Position numbers and translations under genes: made by a program. From NCBI GenBank assembly GCA_012861695.1, contig JAAOOA010000060.1, positions 19,435,625 to 19,499,624 of the forward strand: a stretch of DNA of 64,000 nucleotides, written 5' to 3'. Origin of the DNA: Trematomus loennbergii. Taxonomy: Eukaryota > Chordata > Actinopteri > Perciformes > Nototheniidae. Positions within the stretch are counted from its first letter, which is position 1, and the number at the start of each line of letters is the position of its first letter. Below the pieces are notes generated by a model. That model was not told the origin of the DNA. It saw nothing but the letters and a program-made list of their open reading frames with translations, and searched no databases. This document shows, in pieces, positions 27,840 to 44,340 of the stretch.

Positions 27840-29157
27840 ATGTACGGACAAATCCTTCATCCGAACAGCCCCGATGATTGCTTTATTAATGTCAATGTTG
27901 GTGGTTTCAAACAGCGAATGGAGCACGGCGTTCTGAATCGATTCCCACAGACACGTTTGGGTCGCCTCCTGTGTTGCAGCTCCAAAGAAGCAGTCCTGGA
28001 GCTCTGCGATGACTTCACTCCCTCGGAAATGGAGTACTACTTTGACCGCAATCCGCGTTTCTTCTGCTACGTTATCAACTTTTACCTCACAGGCAAAATC
28101 CATCTGGTGGAAGGGTTGTGCGTGGTGTCGTTCGTCCAAGAGATTGAGTATTGGGGCATCAAGGAGCGCCACCTGGACTACTGCTGCAGCAACAAATTCT
28201 ATGAACTGATGCAGCTTGCTGAAGATAAGAGCTGGGATCAGAGAAGTGATGAGTTGCAAAGTTCAGGCTCATCTATTGAGGAGCTGTCAGTTTTGAAGGA
28301 TGACATAGAAATGTTTGAAGGCTCCTGGTGTGCTGATGTTCGCAGGAATATCTGGATTCGACTTGAGGATCCAGCCTACTCTACTTCAGCCAAAGCATCT
28401 GTAGCATCCTGAGTGCGGTCATTGTCTCAATTGTTGCCATGTGCGTCCACAGCATGCCAGACTTCAATCAAGTGGATCACAATGAGAGGGAGATTGAAAA
28501 CCCCGTTCTGAATTTCTTTGAGAACCTCTGTGTTCTGTTCTTCTCTGGAGAGTTTCTTCTTCGTCTGGCTGTTGCACCGTCAGCCAGGAAGTTCTTGTGC
28601 AGCCCTCTCAATATCATCGACCTAATGTCAATTATGCCCTTCTATTTTACTTTAGCTTGTGATTTACTGGCTGATAGTGAGAACACAGACCTCGAGAATG
28701 TTGGAAAAGTGGTGCAGATCTTGAGGTTGATGCGAGTGTTTCGCATCCTAAAACTGGCTCGCCACTCATCGGGCCTTCGCTCTCTCGGCGCTACACTGCG
28801 AAACAGCTCCAGTGAAGTAGGGCAGCTGGTGCTTTTCTTGTCTGTGGGCATTTCAATGTTTTCTGCTCTCATTTACTATGTGGAGAATGAATCTCAAGAG
28901 TCAGAGCTGCAGACTATTGGCTGGTGGTGGGCCACCATTAGCATGACTACAGTGGGCTACGGGGACACTTTCCCTGTTACACCAGCTGGGAAGCTGGTAG
29001 GATCCGTGTGCATCTCTGTGGGCTGCTGATCGTGGCTCTGCCCATTACCAACATCTTCAATAAATTCTCCAAGTTCTATGAGAGGCAAAAACTGATAGAA
29101 GCTAAAGCTGAACCCTCTACAGCAAGTACAGGAGTGTTACCAAGCAGTGAGTCTTAA
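27840..29157 (+). CDS. kcns3: Silent voltage-gated K+ channel subunit Kv9.3-like
   Basis: KCNS proteins do not form channels alone; they join Kv2 subunits at the plasma membrane and shift gating. The single coding exon gives about 439 residues (human KCNS3 is 491). In order: T1 domain (NVNVGGFKQ near residue 19, [25 protein letters not shown]), S1 ([13 protein letters not shown]), S4 ([18 protein letters not shown]), pore filter TTVGYGD, and S6 ending [11 protein letters not shown]. The linker WDQRSDE and the [12 protein letters not shown] segment favour KCNS3 over KCNS1/2. The chosen ATG at 27840 is 18 codons before the T1 core. Two frame breaks, near 28406 (CCC read as CC) and 29025 (GGGG read as GGG), are each repaired by one base and restore conserved sequence, so I treat them as sequence errors. 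The C-terminus is shorter than in mammals. Confidence 0.88.
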
Positions 29158-29374
29158 GTTGGGTCTGTGGCACTCAGTCAGGGGTCCGTTAATACGTTTG
29201 GCCATAGGTTTGGCCAAGGAAAAGAGATTAGCAGAGGGATTTTACTGTGATAAATGGCTTAGAATTCAAAGGTCAAGCAAGTGTTTTTCTTGTGTAGTGG
29301 CAAATATCTTCATGGACTAAGGACGTTTTTGACATTTTGGGATTTTTGCTTAATCATTTTCTTGTTTTCAGTTA

Positions 29375-29380
29375 AATAAA
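29375..29380 (+). terminator. KCNS3 polyadenylation signal candidate
   Basis: AATAAA 218 bp after the stop codon, the first such hexamer downstream. Confidence 0.45.
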
Positions 29381-32300
29381 AAGATTGATACAATATTTGA
29401 ACTTCCCAACCATGTACAGTAAATAAGAGATGACATTTTTTATTAGGCCAACCCGGGAGATTAGCATCACACTAGTTCCCTCCCTGAAAAAACATTGGAA
29501 TTTTCCATTGGATTTTTGCAATATTGTGAGCTCTCTAGTAAACAAAGTTAATGAAACGTACACGTGCTGTTCAGCCTGATAATCTTCACAAATGACACCA
29601 CAGTCACATGACATTGTGTCATTGCTTTTAAGCCTAATGTGAACTATAGTGTTCAGTGTGGTGAGGTTTAAAAGCCATATTTCGCACTTGATAGCAAAAA
29701 AGGGTGGGAGGGGGGTTATTTATTCAAGGTATTTCTATTGTAGGAAAAAATGTAAAATACCTTAAGCTTGTGTTAAAACTACAGAGCTTATTTCAGGCAT
29801 CAAACCAAAAAAAAATGGACAGTCTCGTCAAAGGAACTGATCTGACCACTAGCCTGTCACCCTATTTTAAGCCTAATAAGATTAGAAACAGGTGAAAATG
29901 GCTGAAGCTTTGTCCAAACGTAAGAAATCCAACTACCAGCATATTTCTTGGCCAGCGGACACTCCAGGTAGTAACTGTGCCAGGAAATAGTCTGGCACAT
30001 TTCCCCTGTTAATCAGCATAGTAGTAGATCAGATTAATAAAATCTATTATGTTTAAACAAATAAAATACAACATGTCAGTTAGTAAACTTTATAGGTTAA
30101 TGTGGCTAAATATTTTTGCCGGATGCTGGCTAGCTCCTGGCTGAGCTAAGCAAAGCTAACAGGGTGCTAGCTCCAGCTATGTACACAGTTATTGTCAGAA
30201 AGGGGAGTTGTATCAATCTAATCATCTGACATAGTCTTAGTCTGTTAAAATTGGATAATGCATTTAATGGCTTTAAACTTTGCATTGCATTTGGGTTAAA
30301 TTGTCCATACTCTCAAATAGTCTATGTCACATTCTTGTATTTACGGCGAGTTTACAAAACTCTGATTGTGTGCGCACAAAAAAGACATGATGCAGCATTC
30401 TGTAGTTGTTCAAGTCCTTTGTCCATAAATGCCTGTCTCCATTTCAGTTCTCATCTGCTATTGATCCATGTGTCTTGTTCTTGTCTCTGTTGTATTTAGT
30501 TTTAATTGCATGATTGCATAATCCAACAAGAGGCTTCTCTTTTGCTGAGTCATCAGTGTAATTAGTCCTTAATCAATGTATATGTCAATAAATCCTTTCA
30601 AGTTGCTGAATTCACAATTCATCCCATGATGAGCAATGAAAAAAATAAAAAGGTCAATAAAGTTATTTGCTTGGGTTTGTATTTCCTCTGTGCAGCTGTT
30701 ATATTTAACATTTTTGTTGAATGCATGGTGCTGTGGTCTGATGCGCTGCTTTTTGCCGCAGTTACCTTCATCGGCATTACATATGGATCTGTGTTTTATC
30801 TGATGCCTCTTCCACAGATAAGAATGGGTCAGTCAATAAAAACAGACCAAATGTACAAGTTGCCCTCCACAGTGTCAAACTTTAGAAACCTTCATCTCAA
30901 TCCAACTGATCTTTAGTGAGATTATCTCTACTGCCCGCTGATGATTACAAAATGATAATGTTTTGCAGCCGTCAGAAAATTGATAAGTAGCTTCAGCCCT
31001 TTTGAAAACATCCTGTCAGCACTCAGGGGTACGGTCACCTTTTAAGCCTGGGTACCTCCTCCTCCGTCCTTCTTTCAGGCACAAAGTCAAACAGTATTGC
31101 ACTCTGATTTAGTTCATTGCTTCATTCTTTATAGTGAACGTCTCCGTCAGCAATATCCGTGGTCAAGGACAGCCAGGTGTCTTCTTTAACATCTACATGC
31201 TACCACTGGCTCAGATAATGAAAAACAACAAAATAAGTTACCATAGTTACCATTTAATGCTTTGCTAGTTTCACAGTGGCTTCACAAGACTCAAATCAAT
31301 TTAATTTGAATTGCTTACTCAGCACAATCATATTCACTTTGTTCATATGAACAAATTGGCCGAGATGATTTATCCAATAGTCAATGATTGACTCAGGAAA
31401 GAAGGGTAGAAGATCAATCTGTACGTCAGGTTACAGCTGCATGTACTCAATAACACACAATACGGATCAGAGGAGTGTGTATAGGCAGGGGTGTCCAAAC
31501 TACGGCCTGGGGGCCAATTGCGTCCTCCTGTCCATTATGAAATGGCCCTCAGTTATTTCTAAAGTATAATGGAACATGGCCCAAACGAGTATGCTTGACT
31601 TATATTGTAATTTTCTAAGAATCTTAGTTGATCAAAAAAGCCCAATAACTTATTTGCATAACAAGCTTGAAATGTACCCTTCCTATTTCCCCTTATTATA
31701 AGCAATCTGAGGCTTCTATTTTAAGGGATGAGCTGAAAACACTTTTTGTAACAAAATGAAAATAATAAACCCCTGTTAATTGAAAGCTGTTTTTTTCTTA
31801 AAGCATTTTCAATTATAATAATGTACCTATACGTTTGATTGATTTTGCTAACTTAACGAGTGAGTGGCCCAGCCCTTCGTATGTTTTTATGTATGTGGCC
31901 CTAAAAAAGTTTGGACATCCCTGCCGTAGGGTATCATATGGGGCTCGGTTGGGGGCTCGTATTATAGCATTTCATGTGATGAAGAAACACTGATGAACTT
32001 ACTGTGCAGTGCAGTTTATTAAATGCTCTCAGTTGTCTTTGCAAACTAAGAAGAAGTCATTTGTTGTGATTAATAACACAATGTCTCTTTCAAACTCCCT
32101 GACTCAGCCGCAGCAGGCGGAAATATCCCAGAAAGCAGTGTTTCATTTCAGGGAAAGCTCCACGCTAAGATTTCATTTATTGATGTCTGAGGGCCACCAG
32201 TCCACAAACGCATCATACTGTATTACCAAGAATTACGCTGGCACATTGTGATATCCAGCCGACTCATCAGGTGGGATCTTCAGGTGGACAAACACTCCCA

Positions 32301-33600
32301 GTTTTGTTTGTTGCAGGTCTGCCGTCCTGATAAAGGCCTACAGTAGGCTATATGTGGTGTAGGATGGAAAATCATAAGGGGTAGTAGTTTAATTTATTCT
32401 CAACATTACAACCTAATTCTCTGATAGATATTGGAATATTAAAGTTGAAGAAATTCTTTTAATTAATTAATGAGTCTTCTAATATATATACTTTGTATTT
32501 TTTTTTGAATAATTCGACAGACTATTCTACGCAATTTTTTCTCAGATTCTTGACAGACTAGCTATATTATGTCGTTTTTTTCCTCATATTTTTGATATAT
32601 ATTTGGTGATCCCAAGAAGGCGGCGCATGCAGACGCAATGGCTAATCACTGTCCCGATAATCTATTTTTTATTTTTTGGGATAGTGATAAACAGAATTTC
32701 GATTTCCCTGTCTGTCCCCATCTCTGCGCCTCAAAGAGAAAAGGAAAAAAAAACAGCATTTACATTGAGGCCACAAGTCTGAATGTCATCTTCTAAGAAC
32801 ATCTTAAGATGGATCAGTACAGACTAGTCACTCAACTCCAAATATTATTCAATTTTTTCCAAAATTTCTCTGACACTAAGCCAAATGGTATGGCATATGG
32901 AAGCCCATTTCTGACACGAGGAAGAAAAAATGGTACGTAATTATGACTCTTTAAAATGTATGACATAACATCTTAAAAAAAAAAGGACCACTCATTGGTT
33001 TGACTTTTTTACTATGTCATTATTATGAATTACCACAATTTTTTGACTTAGTATCTCACCTTGCCAACGTCTTATTTTGAATTCCTTATTACTTAATATA
33101 ATTTACTGAGTAATAAGGTCGTATTTATAATGGACATTTGTGGAATGATCTTTTGATGTGTCGTCGGAGGGCTCAACGTTAGCTAGGGATAGCAGTTGGT
33201 ATTCAGCAACAGACACCACGATAAAACATTCTGACAGATATAATAACCCAATATCTTCTATCCGGCTCAAGCGCCATTTTGTCTATTGTTTTACAGCCCA
33301 TCCATTTAGCTATGTAGGAAAAATGCCAACTATTAAGGTAAGAAACCATTGATAGCGACACCTCTTTGACAGTTGTTCAGTGGGCATGAAGCCAAAATGG
33401 CTGACTTCAGAACAAAAATATACTTTCTTACTATTTTTATATCCCATGTCATTATTTTGGGATTGTTCTTATATACATATATTTTTTCAGTGACAGAAAT
33501 GTGCTTACATACCGTTTAACTCAAGCTAATAAATGAAAGCACTAAATAATTTGGTCATAGTTCAGTTCAGGAACAACACGATGTAGCACCAAATCATAAC
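29381..33600. other. Intergenic, KCNS3 to beta-tubulin
   Basis: Apart from the MITE at 31486-31923, I see only AT-rich DNA with no convincing exon, RNA gene or conserved motif. Confidence 0.5.
31486..31923. mobile_element. hAT-type MITE
   Basis: Termini CAGGGGTGTCCAAACT and AGTTTGGACATCCCTG are inverted. The flanks (TGTATAGG and CCGTAGGG) are only partly alike, so the target duplication is decayed. Internal GGCCCTCAG and GTGGCCCTAAA match the same broad family as the element at 15672. Confidence 0.8.
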
Positions 33601-33603
33601 TCT

Positions 33604-33609
33604 TTTATT
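33604..33609 (-). terminator. Beta-tubulin polyadenylation signal
   Basis: AATAAA on the minus strand, about 185 bp beyond the tubulin stop codon. Confidence 0.6.
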
Positions 33610-33792
33610 AAAATCCATCTTCACATTTGATGTTATAACATCCCAGTACACGCATTGTAACAGTGAACAGTTCCTTCAAAACAATTAAGCTTCATATCAA
33701 AAACACTGTTCTGTTTCATAACAAATGAACCTTGCAACTTGAAAAAAAGAGTGAACAAAAACACAAGATAAGAAAACTCGTGGGGTGGGCGT

Positions 33793-39076
<5,284 letters not shown>

Positions 39077-39195
39077 TTTGGTTGAATTCAAATGTTCCAA
39101 CTGACCGATGAAGACAAAGGTTTGAATCTGTACTGAGGCAGCTAGGAACTAACCAGAGAAGATGGGAGTGCATCAACCGTTACCCGATTAACAGG

Positions 39196-39241
39196 ATTGG
39201 TCCAAATTCATGTCACTCAGCCTCAGCAGACATCTCATTGG
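39196..39241 (-). promoter_or_regulatory. Two CCAAT boxes upstream of beta-tubulin
   Basis: On the minus strand, CCAAT occurs at 39200-39196 and 39241-39237, 120-165 bp before the tubulin ATG. This position fits the core promoter of a broadly expressed gene. No TATA box is obvious. Confidence 0.5.
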
Positions 39242-39639
39242 TCAAAAAAATCTTAAGGGGGCGGTTTGCATACAATTTGTCCCGCCACTTTCTGGAATAG
39301 AGTGTAGATGAGCACTGTAAAACCTCAAATCCTACGTTATAATCCTTGTCCGTTTGTAAAACCTAAATACTGCCCTGTACGCCACATCCCCTGAACTCCG
39401 TCGCAAAATATATTTAATTCTGTGTGGTTTCTGTTCAGTACTTGCTTCAGTTCTTAGAAATTGCAAAAAAAATTCAGCAATTGTTTTGTCATTGCTAGCT
39501 TGCTACAATATTCACATTTGCCGCACGTTATTGTGTTGACTTCTCTTGTTTCTCCAACTAACATTATAACAATGTCTGTCCTTTAGTCCTCTATTACACT
39601 GACTCATCCTGCCATTTCTTTTTCATTTGGGATTTCATG

Positions 39640-39915
39640 ATGCTTGTGATCTTAGCCTTGCAATATTTCACACTCATACTAATTTGTCTCTTCTTTGTCT
39701 CCAACTTTGCATATACCAGATCATTTCCCTCCACCCCAATGTGTGCAGGAATCCAGATGAAATAGGTGACCGCTCCTGCCCTTCAAATTTGTTGAAGTGT
39801 TTGTGCTATTTCCGGTACTATGTCTTGTCTTGTTTCTGAAGGCCTATGTTTAATGCTTTCCAATGCACTGCTGGAGTCAGAGCCTATCAATACCTTCCTT
39901 GTCTGGACTTCTTCC
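39640..39915 (-). mobile_element. Decayed LINE RNase H domain
   Basis: Read on the minus strand, the segment gives DSSSALESI (the aspartate-containing strand of RNase H), then after one stop TYFIWIPAHIGVEGND, the classic conserved C-terminal RNase H motif of I/R1/Nimb-type LINEs, and a KLETKK continuation. It has in-frame stops and no RT nearby. It is an old fragment unrelated to the L2-type LINEs at 1-1242 and 44341-45930. Confidence 0.75.
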
Positions 39916-40109
39916 ACTCAATTCAAAGCCAGAAGAATAGCCAAAATATAAGAATCCTTTATTTGCACATTTGTAATTTACTTTATTACAACAACAGACA
40001 AATAGTGCAGGTAATGTATGTATGTACTTTACCACACCATCACCATCACTAACAAGGTTTTGTATTATGTTTTCCAATTCTGTAGAATAGAATTGGAGGG
40101 ATGAAACCC

Positions 40110-40205
40110 TCTTTTATGGTCACACAAGCACACAGTGAAATTTGGCCTCTGCATTTAACCCATCCTAGTAGGAGCAGTGGGCAGCTATTGTACAGCGCCC
40201 GGGGA
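40110..40205. repeat. Dispersed repeat fragment abutting the AT-hook gene
   Basis: Contains CTGCATTTAACCCATCCTAG and GAGCAGTGGGCAGCTA and ends at CCCGGGGATCAATGGGG, directly before the first coding sequence of the next gene. It belongs to the family of the fragment at 21190. Confidence 0.55.
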
Positions 40206-40213
40206 TCAATGGG

Positions 40214-41453
40214 GATGATGGAGACGGAAAGACAGGGGGAGGAGGGAGAGATAGAGGAGGAGATGAAGATGATGTGGAGGTCGTGGAGATAAAGAGGCCC
40301 AAGGAGGAGGAGGAAGATCTTGAGGTGGTGTGCCCTCAGCACTTCATCAGCAATTTGGCCAAAGAGATGGAGCCACCAAAAGAAGAGGAAGGAGGAGGAG
40401 AAGAGAGGAGGAGAATGGAGTGATGGAGGTGGAAGATGAAAGTGGGACAGACGAGAAGGACAAGGGAGAGTCTGAAGGGGAGCAGACGAAGGAGAAGCCC
40501 GAGGCAACCCCCCCTGCCCCTGCCCCTGCTCCTGCTCCCACCCCTACACCTACCCTGCTGTATGTCAGGAAGGGCAAGAACAACGGGCGGGTGGGCCGAC
40601 CTAAGAAGCTGAAGAACAGCCATCTGCTCCACCTTCCTCCACACACCACAGCCGGGACTCAGGACAGCCCAAATCAGGTTTGTTAAGGTTTTAATAATAG
40701 GTGTAGTTGCCAAATAATGATTTACCAAAACAAAGGAATGTAAATAAATATAAAGTACATGTGATATTTAAATGTCAACTGCATTTATGTCCAAATAACC
40801 CCAAAATAGACTCAATAAAAATTATAATGTTGAAAAAAGTGGAAAAAAATAGAATAATATATTTGTGTGTGGAAAAAAGTTATACAAATATAGTTTTTAT
40901 GACACACTATACTTTGACTTTTGACTCTATGACTTTTTAAATGACATATTATACTATAACAATGCTAAGTCATAAATAAAACTATAGCGTATAGTAGTTC
41001 AATTAACTTTAAATGGTTAGCTGGTTGATCTAGTTAAACCAAATCTACGAAACATCTGAACTCAAGGTCAAGTGGCCATGGTATGCAAGTCATAAAACAC
41101 TGTGAGGTGTCTCTGTAAAAAAGACTGATGATAATGTGTATTAGGAAACTATGCAGGAATCTAAAAAGCAGATCTTAAAGTTATATAATATATATAACTT
41201 TAAGATCTGCTTTTTAGATTCCCTGGTCAGAGGCGGAGCGGGCTGCGGTCGAGGAGCACCTCACCCAGAACATCACGGATCTCTCGGGTCCCCCGCGAAG
41301 GCTGACTGCGAGCGCTGCCTGCAGCAGTGCCCCCTGCTGGTCAGCAACCACCGCGACTGGAGGGCCATCAAGTTCTACTGCCACAATCGCATTCAGCTGC
41401 TGAAGAAAAACCAGCGTCGGGAAATCGAGCCCCTGGCCCTCATTGTCTGCTGA
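40214..41453 (+). CDS. Uncharacterised acidic AT-hook protein with a C-terminal helical domain
   Basis: Two exons are recognised, 40214-40677 and 41218-41453. The first encodes a strongly acidic region (EEE/EDED runs, VEVVEIKRPKEEEEDLEVV), CPQHFISNLAKEMEPP, an alanine-proline stretch (PAPAPAPTPTP), and KGKNNGRVGRPKKLKN, whose GRVGRPKK is an AT-hook-like DNA-binding motif. The second encodes PWSEAERAAVEEHL, ADCERCLQQCPLL and DWRAIKFYCHNRIQLLKK, then the stop. The W-(S/T)-x-x-E...V(K)x(F/Y)xxN pattern resembles a domain found at the C-terminus of many fish zinc-finger or transposon-related proteins; that is recalled, not searched. The frame breaks near 40255, 40415 and 41285, probably sequence errors. 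Earlier exons may be missing: the 5' end abuts a repeat. Likely nuclear. Name unknown. Confidence 0.6.
41156..41222. repeat. Perfect 32-bp inverted repeat over a splice acceptor
   Basis: Arms 41156-41187 and 41191-41222 are exact reverse complements around a 3-bp loop (ATA). The right arm holds the acceptor CTTTTTAG and the first 5 bp of exon 2 of the AT-hook gene. The left arm therefore mirrors an exon start. Confidence 0.95.
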
Positions 41454-43656
41454 GAGGAGAGAGGGTTCGGGGAGGCATCAGAGCAGATTCTCAAATGGTA
41501 CCCTGCTCCCCAGGAAATGCACTAGTCTTGAGAGGACGGTCCTAAAAGTTTCACTTCTCGTAGCCCGGTTTGGTTCTGACACGGCTTTTTCATTTGACAC
41601 ATGATGGCGTTTTTTATTTGAGCCACACAAGAACAGAAATCTGAATTCACTTTTTTTGCTGCTCTACTTTAAGGTCTTAAAAAAATGACACTAGAGTCTA
41701 CACAATGCTCCTCGTTTGAGGGACTTGTCAAAAGCGGAGCACTGTGACGGGTCCCGTTTGAGACTTGCGTTGGGGGACTTCAGAGACCATGACACTTGCT
41801 CGTGATTTGTTGTACATGGACAATTTCTTTATCTCCTTCCAAAACGCATACACTAAAATGAAATGTAATCAAAGGAGGCAGTGGAGCCTCACAGTGTTGC
41901 TGAACGTCGTGAAGTAGCATTAGTGTTCCATGCGCTTGGAGACGTTAATAGGACAAATGGCCCGTGCTGGGGCCACATGTTTCTTAATAGTGACTATATA
42001 ACTAGAGTAGGCAATACTACTGCTAAGACTAACCAGATCTTCTTATACAACTGACTGTAGTTCTGACAATGGTTTTATTATATTTGGACCATCATTTACA
42101 TGTAAGGTACTTGTGGAGGAATGAGTTGCTGTATTGCAGTTTTTATGAAGTTTAAATTTAAAGTGGAACGCAGAGTTTCATTAGAGAGACAATTAAACGG
42201 CCGCAGAATGTTGTGAAGTTACTTTTGGATACCTAAGATGTTTGTTCAAATACAAAGTCCAGGAACATGAGGACTGTTTGGAAACCTGTTGCGTTCGACT
42301 CATTTTCCCCAGAGGAACAGTTGTTTCCTTTTGTTTTTGTCTTTTTTCTGCCTGTTGCACATTTGTTATTCAAAGCAGTAAAAAAGGTGCTATAGGCCAA
42401 TAAGCTGGATATCACTTTATATGTAAAGAGGAGATTTCCCATGGTTGTGTTAGAAGTTTATTAATAAGTGGGCATTTATCACAGACGTGATTGTTCTGTC
42501 TCCACGTTTATTGCATTGTCTGTGATGTCCTTTCCATCGGTTATAGCTCCTCCTGTCCTGTCCCAGCAACACTACACGGTTTGCAGCTCCACCACATTTT
42601 TGGTTTATCTTCGGTGTCGCTTAAAATCTGCTTCCCATCGGACTAAAACCTCCATGAAATCTGAAGACAGATACTTGAAGTTATTTAAACCTTTTGCAGA
42701 CTTGTTTATGTTCTTTCTTGCTCTAGCCTTGCCAGTTACATTGTACATAACAAATATATTATCATTATGCTAACTGGTTGTTCGTGCTAGACGATGTAGC
42801 TTTTCATTTCTGAGTTATTGCTATATGTAAATAAGCCTGTTTGTAAATAATCCTCAGAGAAACAAAGAAAAAACACAATGTATGACATGCCTTGGTTATT
42901 AATGTGTTATGTTTTTTCTTAAGTCTTATAAAAATGTAAAGCTCTAAGTTTTGTGATGTGGTTCTTTTTTTCCATTGCATTATTCACAGTTCAGTTTGAA
43001 ATGCTGTAGTGACTTGTATTGAACAAGTTTATAATTAATTTGACTGAAAAGATGCTATTCATGACCAGAAACACACTATGTACAGTTTTTATATCCCACA
43101 TGCAGTTCACTGTAAAGCCACTTGGTGGAGGTGTTGGTTCATAAACCATGAACAGTTTTAAGAAGAAAAAAACAAAGACGTTCTGAGAATACAAGTTCCT
43201 GGTAAAGTGGTGCATGTTCAGGTTGATAAATAATATGTTCCTGTGCTGGATGTGATTCATATAGATCACTGAATCATCCATAGATATTCTATCTGAGAAA
43301 GCAGCACAATGTTATTCAACTGTATGTTGCTACTTTGTAGAGGACTTTTATCAGACGTCCCAGCTCAGTGTCCTTCGGATGAGATTCAATTGAAATAGAT
43401 CAAGTAATGTAGGATAAAATACGAGTTTGAATTATTCCCCACGGTCAAACATACTTGTTACAGCAGCTTAAGAGTATAAAAACCAAAACCAAAGGGAATA
43501 ACGTTACAAATTAAAAAGGGAAACGATAAAAAAATGAAGCCATGTGCCTATAAACTAATTCCACTCATAAGAAACAAGAGAACAATAAAAACAACAGCTA
43601 TAAACATATGTTCACATTTCTCCTACACAAGTGAGCCATGATGTTTAATTAAAAAT

Positions 43657-43687
<31 letters not shown>

Positions 43688-44340
43688 TCCTCCAAAGGGA
43701 ATGTAAGTAGAGCACACACAACTTTAAAGTCTTATCACAGGTTGTCAAACTCACTGGAAGATGAACTGACTGCTGGAAAACTGGAACCACTTTTCTTCAG
43801 TCCTGTGTTTTGTGGTCCTATTTGATCATCTCAACAGTCCCCTCCAACAGGGGTCACTGTTCAAATGGACAAAGTTGAAGGGCTGGCGACAAATCTTATC
43901 GTAACATATTTGTTTCAAAGCCTATGACTCATACTATGTGGTTAACTTTCAAAGATGATTTCATTGCATGCGCTGAAAATCAATAAATTAAATGTTCCAG
44001 GATTGGAAGTGACTTTAAGTCACAGCAATTCAGAGAATATTGGCAATTTCCCTCTCAGTGGAAGTAGACTCTTCAGGCAACAGCAGTGCTTTAAGATAAT
44101 TCCCCATGTCGACATGGCATCATGTTCACAGTTATTTATACAATTCACACAGATAAAAATGTCATGCTATAGAATAAAATTCAGTGGACCAGGTTTTTCG
44201 TCTATTTCAGATTTTGACTACCTACCTGATGGATAGTCAAAAGGTCAAGGGGTCACCAAAGTCAAAATAATGCATTGATTGGGCATCATGGATATGTGCC
44301 TTTCATTTCATAACAATCCATCAAATATTTGTAGAGGTAT
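41454..44340. other. Long 3' UTR and intergenic DNA
   Basis: No further exon is visible after the AT-hook stop. AATAAA occurs at 43584-43589 and again near 43650, either of which could end a long 3' UTR. A (CA)n run lies at 43663-43687. Confidence 0.45.

Noticed and set aside
28439..29029. Separate channel gene starting at an internal methionine of KCNS3
   Set aside because: It is the same KCNS3 exon after a one-base frame break. Upstream residues align with S1 and the T1 domain.
40049..40728. Three long minus-strand frames over the AT-hook gene
   Set aside because: They are complements of GAG-rich and CCC-rich codons (Ser/Leu/Pro or Gly/Ala/Arg runs). The plus strand carries the domain signals.
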